Of a stretch of 36,565 nucleotides of DNA, positions 24,405 through 31,932 are shown in pieces. Origin of the DNA: CAZOKZ01 sp964580585 (GTDB lineage Bacteria > Sumerlaeota > Sumerlaeia > SLMS01 > JAHLLQ01). Numbering within the stretch: position 1 is the stretch's first letter; every line of letters begins with the position of its first letter. The position numbers and the translations under genes were made by a program. Below the pieces are notes generated by a model, which did no database searches, was not told the origin of the DNA, and saw only the letters and a list, made by a program, of their open reading frames with translations. The stretch covers positions 1 through 36,565 of the forward strand of contig CAZOKZ010000043.1 in NCBI GenBank assembly GCA_964580585.1, given 5' to 3'.

Positions 24405-26492
24405 TCAGAACGCCGGGCTGGGTTCGTAATCCGTTCCCGGCACGACGCTGTACACGCAGAAGAGGATCAGGTTGCCGTTCTGGTCGCGGTAAAGCGCCGC
24501 GTTAGAACTGGGTAGCGTGCGGTTGGGCGGGCCGGTCCATTCTTCGCCTTCCCACGTTCCGGACCCGGTGTCGCCATAGGTCAGTTTAAAGTCCATCGTC
24601 TGGTAGGTTACGTTGCGTGCCCATAAATGACCATTGGCGTTTTCACCCACGTAATCGAAGGGTAATTCGTTAGGCGTCCATTGGCCCAATTCGGGAATGT
24701 TGCCCGTAATGTGGACTTTCTTGTTTTTGACGTGTTCCGCAATCAGGCAAACGATTTTGAGAGGAGTGCCTTTGACAATGCGGCGTTGATCGCTGAGAGG
24801 CAACGGCCCATCCAGATTGTCGAGAAGGTCCCCAAAGTAGGAACGTAGCTGGTCGGTAGGCGATGTTTGCTGGACCTGGACCAAGTCGCTCATCTGTGCG
24901 ATTTGCTGCGCCAGAGAATCGTTTTTCAACTGCAAGGTTCGCAGCTCGTGATTGTAGCCCTCTTGCCAGACATTGTATTGATTGTGGAGGAAATTCCCCA
25001 TCAATACCAGAAAGATCATTCCCACCACGCCCATCACAATGAAGCTGTAACGTTTGCGAATTTCATGTCGAAACGTCTGATTTTCCGACTCGTTCAACTC
25101 GTTCAGCAACACCGCGCGCTCGTCGGAAGGAGGAAGGCGCAGGGCGAGGATTTTTGCCAGTCGCGAATCTCCGCGCTCGCGTGCCAGCTTGATGTGATGC
25201 ATCAGGGATTGGCGTTGCAAATCGAGCGCTTCGGTGTTGGCGGGCCAGTGGCTTAAGGCCCGGCTCAGGAAATTGTCGCACTCGGCAACCTCGTCCTCCG
25301 AGAGCCGCTCGCGTTCCAAAATGGTGCGCGCTTCGGCGGTCAACGCCAGCGACTTGCGACGACGACTCGTTCCGCTCAGGTAATCCTCGATGCCGCGCCG
25401 AAATTCTTCCACCGTCGCGGGACGATCGCCAATTTCCTGAGACAATGCGCGTTTGACCAGTTGCGCCAACTCGTCCGGGCAATCGCCGGGCAAAGGGACA
25501 AGCTCTTTGCTTTTCTTGGTTCGCAACATACTTTTGATCGAACGGCCCGGAAAGGGGGGATGGCCCGCGAGCAGTTCGTACAAAATGCCACCGAGTAAAT
25601 AAATATCCGTGTGCGTTCCCAGATGCGTCGTGTTGTAATCGGCTTGCTCGGGTGCCATATAGGCGGGCGTGCCTGCCGGGTTCACTGCCTCGTCGAGCGA
25701 CAGGTATTTGGTGATGCCCGACTTGGGAATTCGAGCGGGATTGGTTCCGATGAAGATCGCCAAGCCCCAATCCATCAGGAGCACTTCGCCAAATTTCCCG
25801 ATCATCACCTGAGAAGGCTTCAAGTCGCGGTGGATTATTTTTTTGGAATGCGCATACGCGACGGCATTACACACTCCGACGAGAATCGGCAAATGCTTGG
25901 CGAGGAATTTATCGAGGTAAAAATCCGATTCGGCACGATCGAGTGCGATCAACGTTTCCCACGAATTCCCATCCACCAGTTTCATCGCCAGCATCAACAC
26001 ATCGCGATTGCCTTCGCGAGTGCGACTCAGTTCATACGTCGGAACGATGTTGGGATGGTCGAGTTCGGCGGACGTGTAGGCTTCCTGGAGGAAAGAAACC
26101 ATGCTGCCTTCGCGGAAAATTTTCACCGCCACCTGGCGATGCAAACTGGTCTGCCAGGCCTGCCAGACGTCATTCTGGCCTCCGCGCCCAATGCTGCGAC
26201 ACAGAACGAAGTCCACGTCAAACGGCGTGCCTTCGTTTACAACCGGCGCACTGATTTCCGGGTCTTCTTCGTTTTCGTAGGAATAACTGGATTCAACAGT
26301 TTTGCTGAGTTCGCTGCCCGGTTCGTAATCCGACGAAACGGAAGATTTCCGGAAGGGTAAACCCTCGGAATAATCCTCGTCGGTTTTGTATCGCTTCTCT
26401 TCGCTGGATTCTTCGCGTGCAGAAGGCTCGGCGCTGGGATCAGCGACCGCTGGTTTGTCCTCTCGCGATTGTTCCATTGGCGTCGAACTCAT
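24405..26492 (-). CDS. Transmembrane Ser/Thr protein kinase with C-terminal CBM20 starch-binding domain
   Basis: 695 residues. An acidic Ser-rich disordered leader (1-88) precedes a Hanks-type kinase domain (about 94-371): Gly loop GRGGQNDV 102-109, VAVK K124, HRD 221-223, DWG 241-243, APE 280-282. The catalytic-loop Asn is replaced by Gln (HRDLKPSQ, Q228). A helical extension (375-470) follows, then one membrane span (about 483-503), a short coiled coil (510-540) and a CBM20 domain (about 576-683). GNIPELGQW (W605) and EEWTGPPNR (W652) sit where CBM20 has the two Trp of starch-binding site 1. The kinase should be cytoplasmic and the CBM20 extracytoplasmic, so binding of alpha-glucan could gate the kinase (inference). 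It starts 30 nt after the PAS-LuxR gene stop. Confidence 0.88.
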   Translation of the reverse strand: MSSTPMEQSREDKPAVADPSAEPSAREESSEEKRYKTDEDYSEGLPFRKSSVSSDYEPGSELSKTVESSYSYENEEDPEISAPVVNEGTPFDVDFVLCRSIGRGGQNDVWQAWQTSLHRQVAVKIFREGSMVSFLQEAYTSAELDHPNIVPTYELSRTREGNRDVLMLAMKLVDGNSWETLIALDRAESDFYLDKFLAKHLPILVGVCNAVAYAHSKKIIHRDLKPSQVMIGKFGEVLLMDWGLAIFIGTNPARIPKSGITKYLSLDEAVNPAGTPAYMAPEQADYNTTHLGTHTDIYLLGGILYELLAGHPPFPGRSIKSMLRTKKSKELVPLPGDCPDELAQLVKRALSQEIGDRPATVEEFRRGIEDYLSGTSRRRKSLALTAEARTILERERLSEDEVAECDNFLSRALSHWPANTEALDLQRQSLMHHIKLARERGDSRLAKILALRLPPSDERAVLLNELNESENQTFRHEIRKRYSFIVMGVVGMIFLVLMGNFLHNQYNVWQEGYNHELRTLQLKNDSLAQQIAQMSDLVQVQQTSPTDQLRSYFGDLLDNLDGPLPLSDQRRIVKGTPLKIVCLIAEHVKNKKVHITGNIPELGQWTPNELPFDYVGENANGHLWARNVTYQTMDFKLTYGDTGSGTWEGEEWTGPPNRTLPSSNAALYRDQNGNLILFCVYSVVPGTDYEPSPAF

Positions 26493-26521
26493 GGACGACC
26501 TGTCTTTTTACGACTTAACGA

Positions 26522-27505
26522 TCAAGCGGAGGTCAACCCCACCAACTGCGTACGGCTGGCAACCCCAACTTTCTTGTAAATTTTCTTCAAATGGAAGCGT
26601 ACTGTGTCTTCCGTAATACCCAAAATGGCGCTGATGTTCAGGTTGGTGTAGCCATCGACCACAAGGCTGAAAATTTCGGCCTCACGCTCGGTCAGACCCG
26701 CCTGGGTAATGATCACCTTGGCTTTCATGCGATCGGTAATATTGTGACCGATGCCGCTGAATCCGGTGAATTTGTCATTTTCATCGGATAGCGCGCGCGC
26801 CGTCCATGTCAGGTATTGAATGTCGCCTTTTTTGTTGAAAATGCGCCCCTCGAAATTGGCGTGCGGTGTATCGGGACGCAGTGTGTCGAGCATTTCTGCC
26901 ATTTCGGCGCGATCGGCCTCGTAAATCATGCTCAGGAATTTATCGCCAATTGCGTAAAATTCCTCTGCGGTCGGGTTCACATAGATGATCTCGCCATCCG
27001 TGTTCGTCCGGATGATCACATCCATGGATTCGTTCATTAACGCGCGGTGGCTGGAGAGCTTTGCCTTGAGATTACGTTCGGCCAGATACCGGCGGGTCAC
27101 GTCGGTAACAATCGCCACGTAAGCAGCGCTTGAATCGGTTCGACAGGGAGCCAATGTTACTTCTGCACGCCAATTGCCGCCATTTTCAAACCGAAAGCGT
27201 AGTTCCCGTTCCGTGCGTCCTTCCATGGCGAGCAGATATTCAGCCGAATCAATATAGGATTCAAAAGCTTTTTGCTCGGAAAAGAAGACTCGAAACGACT
27301 TACCGGCAAGCGTGCTGCCATCCTGGAGCGTCGGGTTGTATAAACGCGCCAATTTATTGTTCGCCCACAAAATTTCCCACTCTTCCGATAAAAAGCACAA
27401 CCCGGATGGCAGGCTGTTCATTGCGTCGCCAAATCGGGATTGGAGAATGGAATATTGTTTTTGCAGATCTTCGGTGTCCGGTTGGGTCACATCCACATTA
27501 CTCAC
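26522..27505 (-). CDS. PAS-PAS-LuxR transcriptional regulator
   Basis: 327 residues, soluble. Two PAS sensor domains (about 22-140 and 150-262: WEILWANNKLARLYN, then DGEIIYVNPTAEEFYAIGD with the PAC-type GFSGIGHNITDR) are followed by a LuxR/GerE helix-turn-helix (268-325: LTEREAEIFSLVVDGYTNLN, ILGITEDTVRFHLKKIYKKVGV). It has no phosphoacceptor receiver domain, so it should sense a ligand or redox cofactor through PAS or be modified by a partner. The GTG start at 27505 has only a weak SD. It stands first in an apparent operon with the CBM20 kinase, whose start is 30 nt downstream, which makes it a candidate target of that kinase. The divergent GH13 gene is a candidate regulatory target. Confidence 0.88.
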   Translation of the reverse strand: MSNVDVTQPDTEDLQKQYSILQSRFGDAMNSLPSGLCFLSEEWEILWANNKLARLYNPTLQDGSTLAGKSFRVFFSEQKAFESYIDSAEYLLAMEGRTERELRFRFENGGNWRAEVTLAPCRTDSSAAYVAIVTDVTRRYLAERNLKAKLSSHRALMNESMDVIIRTNTDGEIIYVNPTAEEFYAIGDKFLSMIYEADRAEMAEMLDTLRPDTPHANFEGRIFNKKGDIQYLTWTARALSDENDKFTGFSGIGHNITDRMKAKVIITQAGLTEREAEIFSLVVDGYTNLNISAILGITEDTVRFHLKKIYKKVGVASRTQLVGLTSA

Positions 27506-28071
27506 CTGGATTTACGGGTTCTGGGTCAAAAAAGAGAACGGAGGTAAACGAGAACCTTTTCATCCACGTTAGGCAAGATCACAGGCGCCCGTCAATCTCT
27601 ACTTACGTGTTGAGAATCAAAGTTTTCCCCCTTTCATTTGAAATTTCACAGAAGTGTTGCATCTGTCAGAGGGAGTATTTCCGCCAAGTTCAAAAGAAAT
27701 CGGGATTTTTTTGAGTTTCTCATTTTCAATCGGCAAAAATTCTCAAAAAATAAACTGCCCTTAAAGACTGATTTCAGTTGACTTAGGAAATAACAGACAA
27801 ATTCCTACCGTTTAGGGTAGTTGAGTTATTCGGATTGGTCAGGCAAGGTCCATCCATCATCAAGCACGACGAAAGCGAGGACTCAGCGGCAAGCAAAGCC
27901 ATTTGTTTTTTCTCTGCACCCAGAAAATGCAGAGCTTTCAGAGCCAAGCAAAAATTGGCCCGCCAGGTGGAGTAAACAGCAAGACTCAAAACGCAGAAAC
28001 TTTTGTTAGAGAGCGGTATTTTCAGAGGCTCGTCCAAAAAAACAGCCTTCCTTTCCCTTCAGTCTCTTTTC

Positions 28072-28101
28072 TTTTCAGGGGCCCCAAAAGGCCCCTGAAA
28101 A
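28072..28101. terminator. Terminator- or attenuator-like hairpin upstream of the GH13 gene
   Basis: A perfect 12-bp stem TTTTCAGGGGCC (28072-28083) with GGCCCCTGAAAA (28090-28101), loop CCAAAA. There is no gene ending on either side to terminate. It sits 22 nt before the TATAAT box, so it may insulate the promoter, or act as an attenuator if a promoter lies further upstream. Confidence 0.55.
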
Positions 28102-28122
28102 CAGAACTCTACAACACGATAA

Positions 28123-28149
28123 TATAATAGATTCCGGAGGTGATATCAC
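28123..28149 (+). promoter_or_regulatory. -10 box, 10-bp palindrome and orphan Shine-Dalgarno before the GH13 gene
   Basis: TATAAT (28123-28128) is a perfect -10 hexamer, though no good -35 is at 17 nt. Just after the expected transcription start lies GGAGGTGAT (28136-28144), complementary over nine bases to the 16S 3' end, but no start codon follows within the usual distance. It overlaps the perfect palindrome GTGATATCAC (28140-28149), which could be an operator. Confidence 0.45.
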
Positions 28150-28201
28150 GTCTCTGTCATATTTGGTTTTTTACCGATATACACATTGAAAGGATTTAGA
28201 C

Positions 28202-30490
28202 GTGAAGAGAGCAGTGAAAACAATGGTGGCAAAGGTAGGGGCAATCACCTTGGCCGCCAAGCCAGGCAAGGGTCTTAAAAATCGCGGGTCACGCCATTTG
28301 GCGCTGGGCCTTGCAACTGCAGGAATGGTCATTTGCGGAAGCCAGGCCGCATTTGCTTTCCCGAGTTGGATCGGTGTTTATGGAGGCTTTGTCCACCACG
28401 ATGGGGAAAACCCCGGCACGTACACGATTCTGATGAACCAGGATTATTACGGGCTGCATGCCGAGGTTGGCATTCGTGTCAATGGCGGTACCTTGAATAC
28501 GCACGATATGGCGTATGGAGGCAATACGAGCGGAAATTCGCTTTGGACGTACACTCCCGACACCAAGTATAACAATGCAGACGAAGTAGAGTTTTATTTC
28601 CGCGGGTATGACAACTGGGGCAATCAGGGCTGGGACAACAACGGCGGCGCGAACTATACGTTCGATGTCGATATTGAACCGTCTGCTCATGGCATCATGG
28701 GCGCCGTTCCGTACGACACCGGCACCGCGTTCCGTGTTTGGGCTCCCAATGCACAAGCCGTTTCCGTTCATGTGGGTGACGCAGGCCTGGGTGTGTGGGA
28801 AACCATTCCCATGGCGCAAGAATCCACCGGCAGCGACATCCACTGGTCTGCGGATGTTGAAGGCGCTGTTCCGGGTCACGAGTACAAGTATGTGATCACC
28901 GGACCGGACGGCACCGATGTTTGGCGAATGGACCCGCGTGGAATTGCGGGTCACAACGATAACGGCAATACGATCATCCACGATCCCGAAGAATACACTT
29001 GGGGCGACGGCGGTTACAGCACACCGGGCTTCAACGAAATGGTGATTTACCAGTTGCATGTCGGCACGTTCCGCTCGCCCGCGGGCGGTGGACGCGGCAC
29101 TTTCGATACGGTTACCGACGAACTCGATTATATCGCCAGCCTTGGTGTGAACTGCATCGAGTTCCTGCCGATCCAGGAATTCGCCGGTGACGTGTCGATG
29201 GGTTACAACCCGGCGCATCAATTACAGGTGGAAACGTCTTACGGTTCGCCAAACGATCTGAAAGAACTGGTCGATGAAGCCCACCAACGCGGCATCGCGG
29301 TGATCAACGACGTGGTCTATAACCACATGGGCACGGCGGCAAACGAGCATTACCTGCCGACGTGGAATTTCGACGGCGAAGATTACGGTTGGGGTGGCAT
29401 TTACTTCTACAACGACTGGAAGAAAGAAACCCCCTGGGGCTGGGCGCGTCCGAATTACGGTCGTTCCCAAGTCGTCAGCTATCTGCGCGATTCGGCGCTC
29501 TCGTGGACGAATGAATTCCACATGGACGGCCTGCGTTGGGACTCGGTCAGCAATATCACCGATAAAGACAACGGCGGCGGCGGAGAAATCCCGGGCGGCT
29601 GGGGCGTACTTCAGGACATCAACAACGCCATTCATGGAGCAGCGCCGTGGAAGATCTCGATCGCCGAGGACTTACGCGGCGACGAGTGGATCACCAAAAC
29701 AACAGGTGCCGGTGGTGCGGGTTTCGATACGCAATGGGATGGGTATGTCCATGAAATCCGCGACGTGATCCTGCAACTGAACGATGCGGACCGCGATATG
29801 TGGAAGATGAAAGGCGCCGTCGAACATAAGTACAACGGCCAGGCTTCCCAACGTGTAATCTACACGGAAAGCCACGACGAAGTGGCGTACAAAAACGGCG
29901 CGAGCAAAAAACGCGTGCCCGAATTGATCCACCCTGGCAATCATACGTCACGCGAATCCCAAAAACGCTCCACCCTGGCAGCCACGGTCATGATGACCTC
30001 GCCTGGTATCCCAATGATTTTCATGGGCCAGGAAATGCTGCAATACGGTCAGTGGGACGACAACGACATGATGGACTGGTCCATGCTTGACGATCATGGC
30101 GGCATCAAGAACCTGTACACCGACCTGATCAAATTGCGCCGCAACTGGTACAACAATACGCGCGGTTTGCGAGGCGACGGCATCAATGTCCATCACGTGA
30201 ACAATACCGGCAAAGTTATTGCTTATCATCGTTACGAGAGTGGCGGCGCCGGAGACGATGTGATTGTGGTTGCCAACTTCTCGAACAACACCTATACGAG
30301 CTACAATATTGGTTTCCCCCACGGGGGAATGTGGCGCGTAAGGTTTAACAGCGATTGGAACGCGTATTCGAGTACGTTCGACAACACGTATTCGTACGAC
30401 ACAGAAGCCTACTGGGGCGGTAAAGACGGTATGGCATATAACGGAAACGTTGCGGTGGGTCCATGGTCGGCGATCATCCTGTCGCAATAA
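28202..30490 (+). CDS. Secreted GH13 alpha-glucan enzyme (branching-enzyme/amylase type) with CBM25-like domain
   Basis: 762 residues from GTG 28202, with GAAAGGA 8 nt upstream. The signal peptide is unusually long (about 52 residues, n-region ~32, cleavage near AFA-FPSW). Next come a CBM25-like starch-binding domain (about 58-158, ending NWGNQGWDNNGGANYTF), a CBM48-like module (about 163-262, FRVWAPNAQAVSVHV) and a GH13 barrel. Catalytic regions: DVVYNH 370-375, D447 in GLRWDS, E489 in SIAEDLRG, HD 558-559. The C-terminal beta-domain ends at WSAIILSQ. Overall it resembles GlgB/GlgZ-type GH13 members, but branching versus hydrolytic activity cannot be read. Secretion of a branching-like enzyme would be unusual. 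It is divergent from the PAS-LuxR/CBM20-kinase operon. Confidence 0.88.
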   Translation: MKRAVKTMVAKVGAITLAAKPGKGLKNRGSRHLALGLATAGMVICGSQAAFAFPSWIGVYGGFVHHDGENPGTYTILMNQDYYGLHAEVGIRVNGGTLNTHDMAYGGNTSGNSLWTYTPDTKYNNADEVEFYFRGYDNWGNQGWDNNGGANYTFDVDIEPSAHGIMGAVPYDTGTAFRVWAPNAQAVSVHVGDAGLGVWETIPMAQESTGSDIHWSADVEGAVPGHEYKYVITGPDGTDVWRMDPRGIAGHNDNGNTIIHDPEEYTWGDGGYSTPGFNEMVIYQLHVGTFRSPAGGGRGTFDTVTDELDYIASLGVNCIEFLPIQEFAGDVSMGYNPAHQLQVETSYGSPNDLKELVDEAHQRGIAVINDVVYNHMGTAANEHYLPTWNFDGEDYGWGGIYFYNDWKKETPWGWARPNYGRSQVVSYLRDSALSWTNEFHMDGLRWDSVSNITDKDNGGGGEIPGGWGVLQDINNAIHGAAPWKISIAEDLRGDEWITKTTGAGGAGFDTQWDGYVHEIRDVILQLNDADRDMWKMKGAVEHKYNGQASQRVIYTESHDEVAYKNGASKKRVPELIHPGNHTSRESQKRSTLAATVMMTSPGIPMIFMGQEMLQYGQWDDNDMMDWSMLDDHGGIKNLYTDLIKLRRNWYNNTRGLRGDGINVHHVNNTGKVIAYHRYESGGAGDDVIVVANFSNNTYTSYNIGFPHGGMWRVRFNSDWNAYSSTFDNTYSYDTEAYWGGKDGMAYNGNVAVGPWSAIILSQ

Positions 30491-30543
30491 CGCAACGATA
30501 AGACAAACTTCCGCCTGCTCTGTGAGGGAAGCCAGTGCGGATC

Positions 30544-30584
30544 CGCCCCTGGGGATGTGCGGCCCCGGGGGCGAACTTAATTTT
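30544..30584 (+). terminator. GC-rich terminator after the GH13 gene
   Basis: An 11-bp stem, CGCCCCTGGGG (30544-30554) with CCCCGGGGGCG (30563-30573), containing one T-G wobble and an 8-nt loop, followed by AACTTAATTTT. It is 53 nt after the GH13 stop and overlaps the last codon of the convergent glycosyltransferase gene. Confidence 0.6.
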
Positions 30585-31857
30585 ACGCGGGAGCGACAGG
30601 CGGTTTCCCAGATCGCAAGCGCCGACGGAGCCGTTGCAGGTTCTGGTAACCGCGCACGGCAACTCTTCTCCCAAACGCTGGAGCCAAACGACGCAGGTAA
30701 CCCCAATACGGCGGAGCGGTTTGTGTTGGATTGCGGGCGAGGAGCTCCTGCAAGTGGCGTCCGATTTCACCCAGCAAATGCGCGTCGCTGTAATGCGCTT
30801 CCCAGGCAGCGCGCGCGTTAAGGGCCATTTCCTGCCAGCGCGATTCGTACGATTCGAGAATCTGGGGAATGCGGTGAACCTGATTTTCCGCCACGCGCAC
30901 CGAGCACGCCTCCCAATCGATGCCTTCGGGTAACACATACGGGTCGCTGATTATTACCGGCACACGAGCGGCTTTCATGGTTTCAAACAAACGTACGCTG
31001 CCCGTGCCATTGCCACGCGGGCACAGAAAAAACCGGCATCGACGCAACACCTCGGCGTATTCGATTTTTTCCGGCACGCCTTTGCGGTTGTAGAGATTCC
31101 GCCACGGTCCACCTTGGACTCTTACGAACCCGCTCGGCGTTTCCTTCAGCGCTTCGACAAGACGCGAACGCACGGGCGCCGTGATTCCTCCCATGAATCC
31201 CCAAAGATAATCCGCATTTTCCAGGTCAAACGCCTCGACGCATTCATTGTGCACGATGCGATAGCAAAATGCCCGGTGAAATCGGGGATCGAACCGCGTG
31301 CGGGGAAGTGAACAGTACAATCCCGGCCAACGGCCCGTGGGTTGGTCGCCTTCGTCCCAAACGAATGTATTCGGATCGGCCAATTTGTGGTGAATAAGTT
31401 TGTCCAAGGATTCGTCGAGCGTTGGACCATGCAACCGCAGACAACAATCACTCCCCTCCGGTTGATCCACCAACTCGATCTCGGAGGTATTCGACGCGAC
31501 GATATCTTCCAATCGTTTATCGATTTCCTTCTGGTGCCAACCCACCGAGTCCCTGCAAATAAAGATGCGAAACCGGGTCCGCATAAATCGATCGAAGGCG
31601 CAACGGATGGGGGCGATTTTCAGGGAACGACAACCGGTGCCTTCATCCCCCAAAAAAATGTTCAAAGTCGAAGTATTGTCCAATCGGACAAGTCGGTTGT
31701 CAAACCGAGTAAAATTGGTAAAGAATAGGTAACATTCGTTCTGAAACCGGGTGAACGAGCACAAGTGACCCAAGTCGAGTCGCTCCCGCCAAGGTTTTGA
31801 ATCTGAGAACTTCAAATCCCAACCTGCGATCTTCCCTTGAGACCTTTTCCTTTGCAT
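30583..31857 (-). CDS. Exostosin-like (GT47-type) glycosyltransferase
   Basis: 424 residues from ATG 31857; the frame is open to 31950, but that reaches past the divergent kinase start and has no SD either. The C-terminal half carries the exostosin pattern: YAEVLRRCRFFLCPRGNGTG (about 267-286), then SVRLFETMKAARVPVIIS and LPEGIDWEACSVRVAEN (to about 325), followed by a helical ESYESRWQEMALNARAAWE. The family transfers sugars in polysaccharide or glycan synthesis using nucleotide-sugar donors. It has no clear membrane span, but the C-terminus is strongly basic. Donor and acceptor are unknown. It is convergent with the GH13 gene and divergent from the WD40-CBM20 kinase. Confidence 0.82.
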   Translation of the reverse strand: MQRKRSQGKIAGWDLKFSDSKPWRERLDLGHLCSFTRFQNECYLFFTNFTRFDNRLVRLDNTSTLNIFLGDEGTGCRSLKIAPIRCAFDRFMRTRFRIFICRDSVGWHQKEIDKRLEDIVASNTSEIELVDQPEGSDCCLRLHGPTLDESLDKLIHHKLADPNTFVWDEGDQPTGRWPGLYCSLPRTRFDPRFHRAFCYRIVHNECVEAFDLENADYLWGFMGGITAPVRSRLVEALKETPSGFVRVQGGPWRNLYNRKGVPEKIEYAEVLRRCRFFLCPRGNGTGSVRLFETMKAARVPVIISDPYVLPEGIDWEACSVRVAENQVHRIPQILESYESRWQEMALNARAAWEAHYSDAHLLGEIGRHLQELLARNPTQTAPPYWGYLRRLAPAFGRRVAVRGYQNLQRLRRRLRSGKPPVAPA

Positions 31858-31932
31858 GGGTAAGTTTTTGAAGTGTGTGGTTTTAGCACCCACCGGATTG
31901 TCCAGACTTCGTGTACGAGGGAAACCAGGGCC

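Larger units (their letters stand above)
27506..28201. other. Divergent intergenic region with several hairpins, 696 bp
   Basis: No open frame here looks coding. It contains a 9-bp inverted repeat TTTTTTGAG (27707-27715) / CTCAAAAAA (27742-27750), small stems CTCTGCA/TGCAGAG (27912-27934) and GCCAA/TTGGC (27943-27959), a 12-bp hairpin (28072-28101) and a promoter-like region (28123-28149). It is unusually long for this gene-dense window and probably carries the regulatory sites or a structured leader for the GH13 gene. No known riboswitch class could be assigned by eye. Confidence 0.6.

Noticed and set aside
25611..26360. Plus-strand open frame of 249 codons opposite the smaller kinase
   Set aside because: Antisense to a complete kinase domain; no SD and no recognisable motif.
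27830..28020. Possible c-di-GMP (GEMM) or other riboswitch in the GH13 leader (GGCAAGCAAAGCC and nearby stems)
   Set aside because: The GACGCAAAGCC core and the tetraloop-receptor pairing are not present, and the stems cannot be arranged into a known class by eye. Kept only as an unassigned structured region; an Infernal search would decide.
27783..28037. 84-codon minus-strand open frame in the GH13 intergenic region
   Set aside because: No SD, Ser/Leu-rich random composition and overlap with several hairpins.
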